64,000 nt of DNA from Amblyomma americanum (lineage: Eukaryota > Arthropoda > Arachnida > Ixodida > Ixodidae): NCBI RefSeq assembly GCF_052857255.1, contig NC_135497.1, forward strand, positions 192,113,485 to 192,177,484. The letters are read 5' to 3'. The translations under genes were made by a program, and so were the position numbers. The notes below the pieces were generated by a model. It was not told where the DNA came from. It ran no database searches and was given only the letters and a program-made list of their open reading frames with translations. The stretch's first letter is position 1. Every line of letters starts with the position of its first letter. Below are positions 58,866 through 64,000 of this stretch, one piece after another.

Positions 58866-61800
58866 TGCCATGTATAAATTGCGTACATTAAGAAACAAAA
58901 CCCAGTAGCGAGTTAGCGCTTGTCTGCGTCGTCCTGTCCGTCTTTCGTGTTTCCTTCGCGCATTTTTTTTTACAGCATGAACCTTCAACAACTCACCCAA
59001 CTTTAGTTTTGCTTAGTCTGATATCTGACCCGGATATTTTGAATTATTGGCTATATCGAAAATACAGTTTATCTCCTGGAAAATCTTGTGTAAAAGTATA
59101 TGAATATCGCTCGATATATCAAACTGAAATTTCGGCGGTCCTTTAATATATCGAACTGCGGTGCCTGCCCCGGAAAGTGGTGTTTCTCCTAACGACCCTC
59201 ATCGATCACTTTTCGCAAGCGCATCACTGGCGTGTATGCATGCTTGTAGGCTATAAATAAGCTTATATATTGACATTATCTATTGTCATCGATTGTCATC
59301 CTCTTCGAGTTCGATATATACGGGTTCATGTCATTAGAAGTTATGCTTTCGCAAAAAAAAACAGCCTTCAATGCTGTACTTTAGCTAATGTCATGTAGAC
59401 TGCTAAGTACACTGTGACGCTTACCGGCGAAGCGCCGAAGTTCAGCTGCTTGTTATACCGCCTGGTTAATGGCAGTCTAAGGTGCCGTACTTGAATATCT
59501 TCGTCCTTTGGAACTCAGGCGAACCAGTCGACGCTTCCATATTGGCGGGCAGACATACTTCCGAGAACATACAGCAAGTACTGTACACTATCCCGTCATT
59601 CAAGTTGCTTTAGACATGAAGTGTAGCGAATGCTAGTAAACTAGTATGCCCTTTAATTTCGTCTTCCCTATGTCAGCCATGCGCAGAAGCCTTTTCAAGA
59701 TCTTAAATGTAGCGCAAGCTTTGACCCACTCTATTTTTCTATTTTGTTCGCTATACGTGATCTGCACTTTCCCATGAAGCCACAATTCCCAACGACAATG
59801 AAGAACCAAGGTGTACGAAAATGCGTTCACTGTGGGTAGTGTAAACCCGTCGGTCAGCTGCGAAATGGTTGGTTTTTGCTCAATTCAAGATAGGAAAAGT
59901 TGCAAAAAAAAGTTTTCCCTTTAAATCAAGGCCTGAAATTCGTTTTGCATGTTTTTGTACAGCTATACAAAAAGGAGCTTCACAATCAGTGCTCAAATCC
60001 TTTAAGCCCCGAAAGGAAACTTTTCGGGACCAACGAGTTGGAAATCAACGACACAATGCTCTTTCATGCATTTACTTTCAATTTCTACATTTGCGCGCGC
60101 AAAAGTGAGAGACAATCTTGAGCCAAGCAGCTTGAAAAGGCGATTTTTTTCTCATTTGGTAGCAATCGCTGAATGGAATGAAAGAATAGGAAAAAAATGA
60201 GGTAATATAAAGAATTTACATGCACAGGTAGTGCGCGTTATTCTGTAGGACTTCAATGCGCCGTATTGTTGCCTATTTTTTATTTTTTCATTTATTCCGC
60301 TGCCATGCGTGTTATCTGTCGTAGCGCTCGTCCCGGTCCCAAAATTCGAACAGACAGCGTGAATGCGGCATTTGAGGAATCTTAAGGGCAAGTGCCCGAG
60401 AAGGGTTGAGATTGATTTGCGCCGCACTAAGCGAACGAACATTACGATTGTTATTCAAGCTTTAGAGTCCTCGAAGGTAACGCGCCGCAAGGGGTTGGAA
60501 CAAAATGAACGCAAGCACGGCGTTTCAAGCGCGGTGGCCATCTTTTTTGCTCGCATCGATTTCGTTTCTTGCTTTCCGGTTATTCAAGCGCGGAAGCAGA
60601 AACATGCTGCACCCCGTGTTCCAAGATTGCCCTTTGGGGTAGCGTGTCACCAGCTGGGAGAAAATTGCGACGCACTCGTGTGACTTGTAAACTGAGGAAC
60701 CTTGTAACGCTCCTGTCAACGCTAACAGAAGCATGAATCAAGATAGCATAATGAGAAAGATGAACAGCTCAATTCCGTAAAATTGAGATGGTACGAATAA
60801 TGGCATCGTCTTGCTGAGCAATCAGTCCACGCTGGTCGACTTAAAATTCTGTAGTACCACAAAATTACGCATAAGACGGGCATTGCCGATGTAGCTTGAA
60901 TAAAATCTGCATTGCCGCACACCCAGATTCACATACAGACATAGTAATGAATGAACACCAAGTATAAATGGTATACGTCGTTGTCAGTGGTAATGGGCGA
61001 AGCATATATACTGCTCATGGGAGCATTGAAATCGGCTTCTGCAAAACCTCTTGAATCACAAAATTTTACAACGTTGTACACGGGGTCTAAAACTTTCCTC
61101 TCACGTAACTAATACAAACAGCTCGACCACGTTCAGTACATAAAATTTCAGAAAAACCTTGTCACCTCCCCCTCCCCTAGTTTTCTAAGATGAAGTGAAC
61201 TGAAGTAGGAAACATTTTTTTTTAAATTGCGAATCCTACGCATCGCCGCCAACATCGTCTCAATTCTTATCGCGTGACCTTGGTCAGCAAAGTAACTGCT
61301 TAGAGTAATTAAGTGTATCAGGCCGAGATCGGGTTACTGCGGCTCCATGTGAGTGTCGCTAATTTCTATTTTTTCACAATCTCACCTAAGAACCTTTCCT
61401 TTCGTACTATTAAGTAATAAAGGATCTTTTGTCTATAAGTTAAAGCACTAACAATTCAACGGCCTTTGGGGCAAAGCACGAAATTTAAATGTAGGTGCGC
61501 GTGTACTAACGAATATCTAACTTTCAGGGATTTTTTGGCGGGATGCAAGTAATATGTAAATTTTGCAATCCGCAGTAAAACAAGCACAATAAAGTCAACA
61601 CCCAGAATTCACTGAAATGCGCAATTCCATTCACACGGGAATTCGAAAGCTTCATGTGTACTTTGCGACAACTGTGCAGAAGAGCGCCCTTCTTACAAGC
61701 ATCCGTGGGGACCACGCCGTATTGATGCCTGTAGCTCATCACGTTAGGCACATGTCGCAACGCATAACGTAAGATGTGTCGTATTTGTAATCATGCATTC

Positions 61801-63489
61801 GTTCTGGCATTGCTGAGTTGTGTCTCACTCCTGCGTTCTACATAAATACCGCATTAGAAGCTTTTTATTGCCGCCTTGTGATACAGTGCTATGCTCTACC
61901 GTGGAAGAAACCGGTATTTCGGAAAAAAAAAACAACTTAAACTGGTTTCGGGTTGTCACGTCAACATCTCTCCCCTTAAAAGCGTTCTTAGAGAGCCTTC
62001 GCTAGCTGGAGCATTCGTACTCATAGCAACATAACCGAGTTGTCGGCCTGATGCTTGGAACGCGGAGGACACATATGCACCGCACGCAGCAGGGGAGGAC
62101 TTCGGACGAGTCGGATGAAAGCCCACGTTCTAATCAAGCCGCTGGCGACGACTTTTCCTTGAGCCAGTAACCCATTAGTGGGTCCATTAATCCGAGTGTT
62201 GGCCAGTCGCTCTGTCGTTAGTTTGTTACCTGCGAAGCGTGGAATTTCGCACCGCGCAGTTCCCGATTAATCTTCTTCAAAATACTTTTTGTTTTTCGTT
62301 CTTTTTGCCTTCGTAATCTGACGACCTGATCTCCGCGAAGGTGCGAAACTGAAAGAAAAACGTAATCAATAAAGCAATTACGCCATCAAGGCTTCCACTT
62401 GCAAATGAGGCAGTTCGATTGGTACGGGCACGTCCTGCGAAACTCGCCGCTGATTGGATGAAGACGCTGCCGACATGGAGGACTTACGTTTCGTTGATTG
62501 GATGAAAGCGAGATTTTTGCACTTCGTTTTCACTTCGGTCCCCCCCCCCCCCCCCCCTCGTTTCTTTTTTTTTTTTACTGGCCTTCACTTAGAACTGCTT
62601 CGCTCACGGATTGGTGCCTTCTTCGGTTTGTACTTTATTTTTGGCTTAACTTGGCTTGTTCGAGCCTTGCGCATCAGGCGGCGGCGGCAGCAGTTAACCC
62701 TGTCGTTTGCTGGCCACGAGCGGAGCGGACGGGCGAGCGAGAAAGCGCGCGGGTGCGCTCGGCTCCTAATTCAATTTGCAAACTCATTTTCGCGACCTCG
62801 ATGAAAGGATTTAAGTTTCCTATTTCGCGGATTAAATTTGATTTCGAGGGAGGATTGGAAGGAGGGGGGCGGTGACGGCGGCTGGTGCGGACCCTTTTGT
62901 AGCGCCCGGCGGAGTGTAATTACTGCGCCCTTCGTCCGAAATGCGGGCGCCGCTGGCAGCTAATGCCCCGCCGCCACCTTCTCTTCAGCGCTCCGCCGCT
63001 CTGACCTGACGGTGTGTGGAGACGGCGCACGAGATGCCGACTGTCGCCCTGCACTCCAGGGTGTGTCCGGCGTACCGATAATGGAAATGTTGACCCGCAC
63101 GGGTGTAGCGCGCTGCCAGTTTTTTGGCACGCGCTCGACTTGCGATCGAAGGAACGCTGTTAAGCATAGAATAACCGTCTGGCTCTGTTTGGCTCGGGCG
63201 TGACGGCACATTGATAAAAACAGATGCCTAGAAATTGTTTGCCTCTTTGCACCGCGCTATATGCAGCGGCTGAAAACCAGGGAGAGCTCCAGCCATACGG
63301 TTTAATGCGGGCGGCTGTGGAACGAGGTATACATTTTCACCACTTTTCTTCTAGAAACCCGGGGAATTAAAAACTTCCTTTTTCTCTAAAAAAATTTACT
63401 CCACCTTGGCCATTCCCCTAAGCATTTGACCGACACTGTCCCCACTTCGAGTTATTGATCAATTCTCTCTGGCCTTATCAAATGCTTGC
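58866..63489. other. No firm gene in 4.6 kb
   Basis: The ATATCGA-rich stretch 59040-59330 looks repeat-derived. The ORF pair at 60363-60734 is open on both strands and probably a repeat. C- and T-runs lie at 62540-62575, and a CpG-rich patch at 62640-63010 might be a promoter island. No splice-bounded exon is convincing. Confidence 0.3.
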
Positions 63490-63572
63490 CGTCCCGGTCA
63501 GCTCAGTTGGCTGAGCGACTGCTCCGGTGAAGCGGTGGTCCCGGTTTTGAACCCCGGACTAGGACGAACTTT
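63490..63572 (+). mobile_element. tRNA-like SINE head
   Basis: GTCCCGGTCAGCTCAGTTGG...GGTCCCGGTTTTGAACCCCG has good A and B boxes but a faulty TTTTGAA in the B box. The anticodon arm and acceptor do not pair properly, and it ends ACGAACTTTTT. It is more likely a SINE head than a functional tRNA gene. Confidence 0.6.
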
Positions 63573-63884
<312 letters not shown>

Positions 63885-64000
63885 GCCATACAATTGGGGT
63901 TTGCTGCCCCAGCGGCCAGTGCCGCCGAAGGAGAGAAAGCTGACGCTCTCGAACTCTTGGCTTGGAGCTACGCTGTGTCGACAAAGGTTTTGCCTGTCCA

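Noticed and set aside
63490..63572. Functional tRNA gene
   Set aside because: B box is defective and the arms do not pair. It fits a SINE head better. The same holds at 7803, 12363 and 45830.

Overview
This is animal genomic DNA, most likely from a hard tick (Ixodidae). I cannot name the genus. The signs are spliceosomal introns, GC-ending codons in the few believable exons against an AT-richer background, several tRNA-derived SINEs of the kind abundant in ticks, a two-domain Kunitz-type gene, and a dense mixture of LINEs, a mariner, MITEs, foldback elements and (TA)n/(CTTT)n microsatellites. There are no prokaryotic features. Host coding sequence is sparse: I can support about a dozen exons, and no complete gene.

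Layout. 1-660: two LINE reverse-transcriptase fragments in opposite orientation. 1.96-4.1 kb: a TTAA-flanked MITE, a 174-bp tandem repeat and two hairpins. 4.47-9.87 kb, minus strand: three phase-compatible exons of a probable single-pass membrane protein. 12.99-13.20 kb: an isolated GC-rich exon. 14.56-15.36 kb: a large foldback element. 16.30-22.14 kb, plus strand: up to three phase-compatible exons of a second single-pass membrane protein, with a LINE and small inverted repeats in its introns. 22.60-27.85 kb: an apparently intact Ty3/gypsy LTR retrotransposon with identical LTRs, inserted in a (TA)n microsatellite. 29.13-29.81 kb: a TA-flanked MITE. 31.88-32.97 kb: two Kunitz-like exons, stop codon and poly(A) signal. 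33.9-35.2 kb: a dead mariner. 36.5 kb: a CTTT microsatellite. 40.4-41.05 kb: an inverted-repeat MITE. 45.5-47.3 kb: SINEs and a LINE 3' end. 49.8 kb: a cryptic minus-strand exon. 53.3-58.1 kb: a decayed I/R1-like LINE with RNase H. 58.5-58.9 kb and 63.5 kb: SINEs. 63.8 kb: a (TA)n tract.

How the parts relate. The retrotransposon carries everything expected for autonomous movement: LTRs, primer-binding site, Gag, protease, RT, RNase H, integrase and polypurine tract. Pol lies in the -1 frame relative to Gag. The two membrane-protein models, on opposite strands about 12 kb apart, share an exon-phase design: a membrane-span exon entered in phase 2 and left in phase 1, followed by a short phase 1-1 exon. 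They may be paralogues of a lineage-specific membrane protein family, and they are the best candidates here for something undescribed. All exon boundaries come from reading splice signals and codon usage, not from transcripts.
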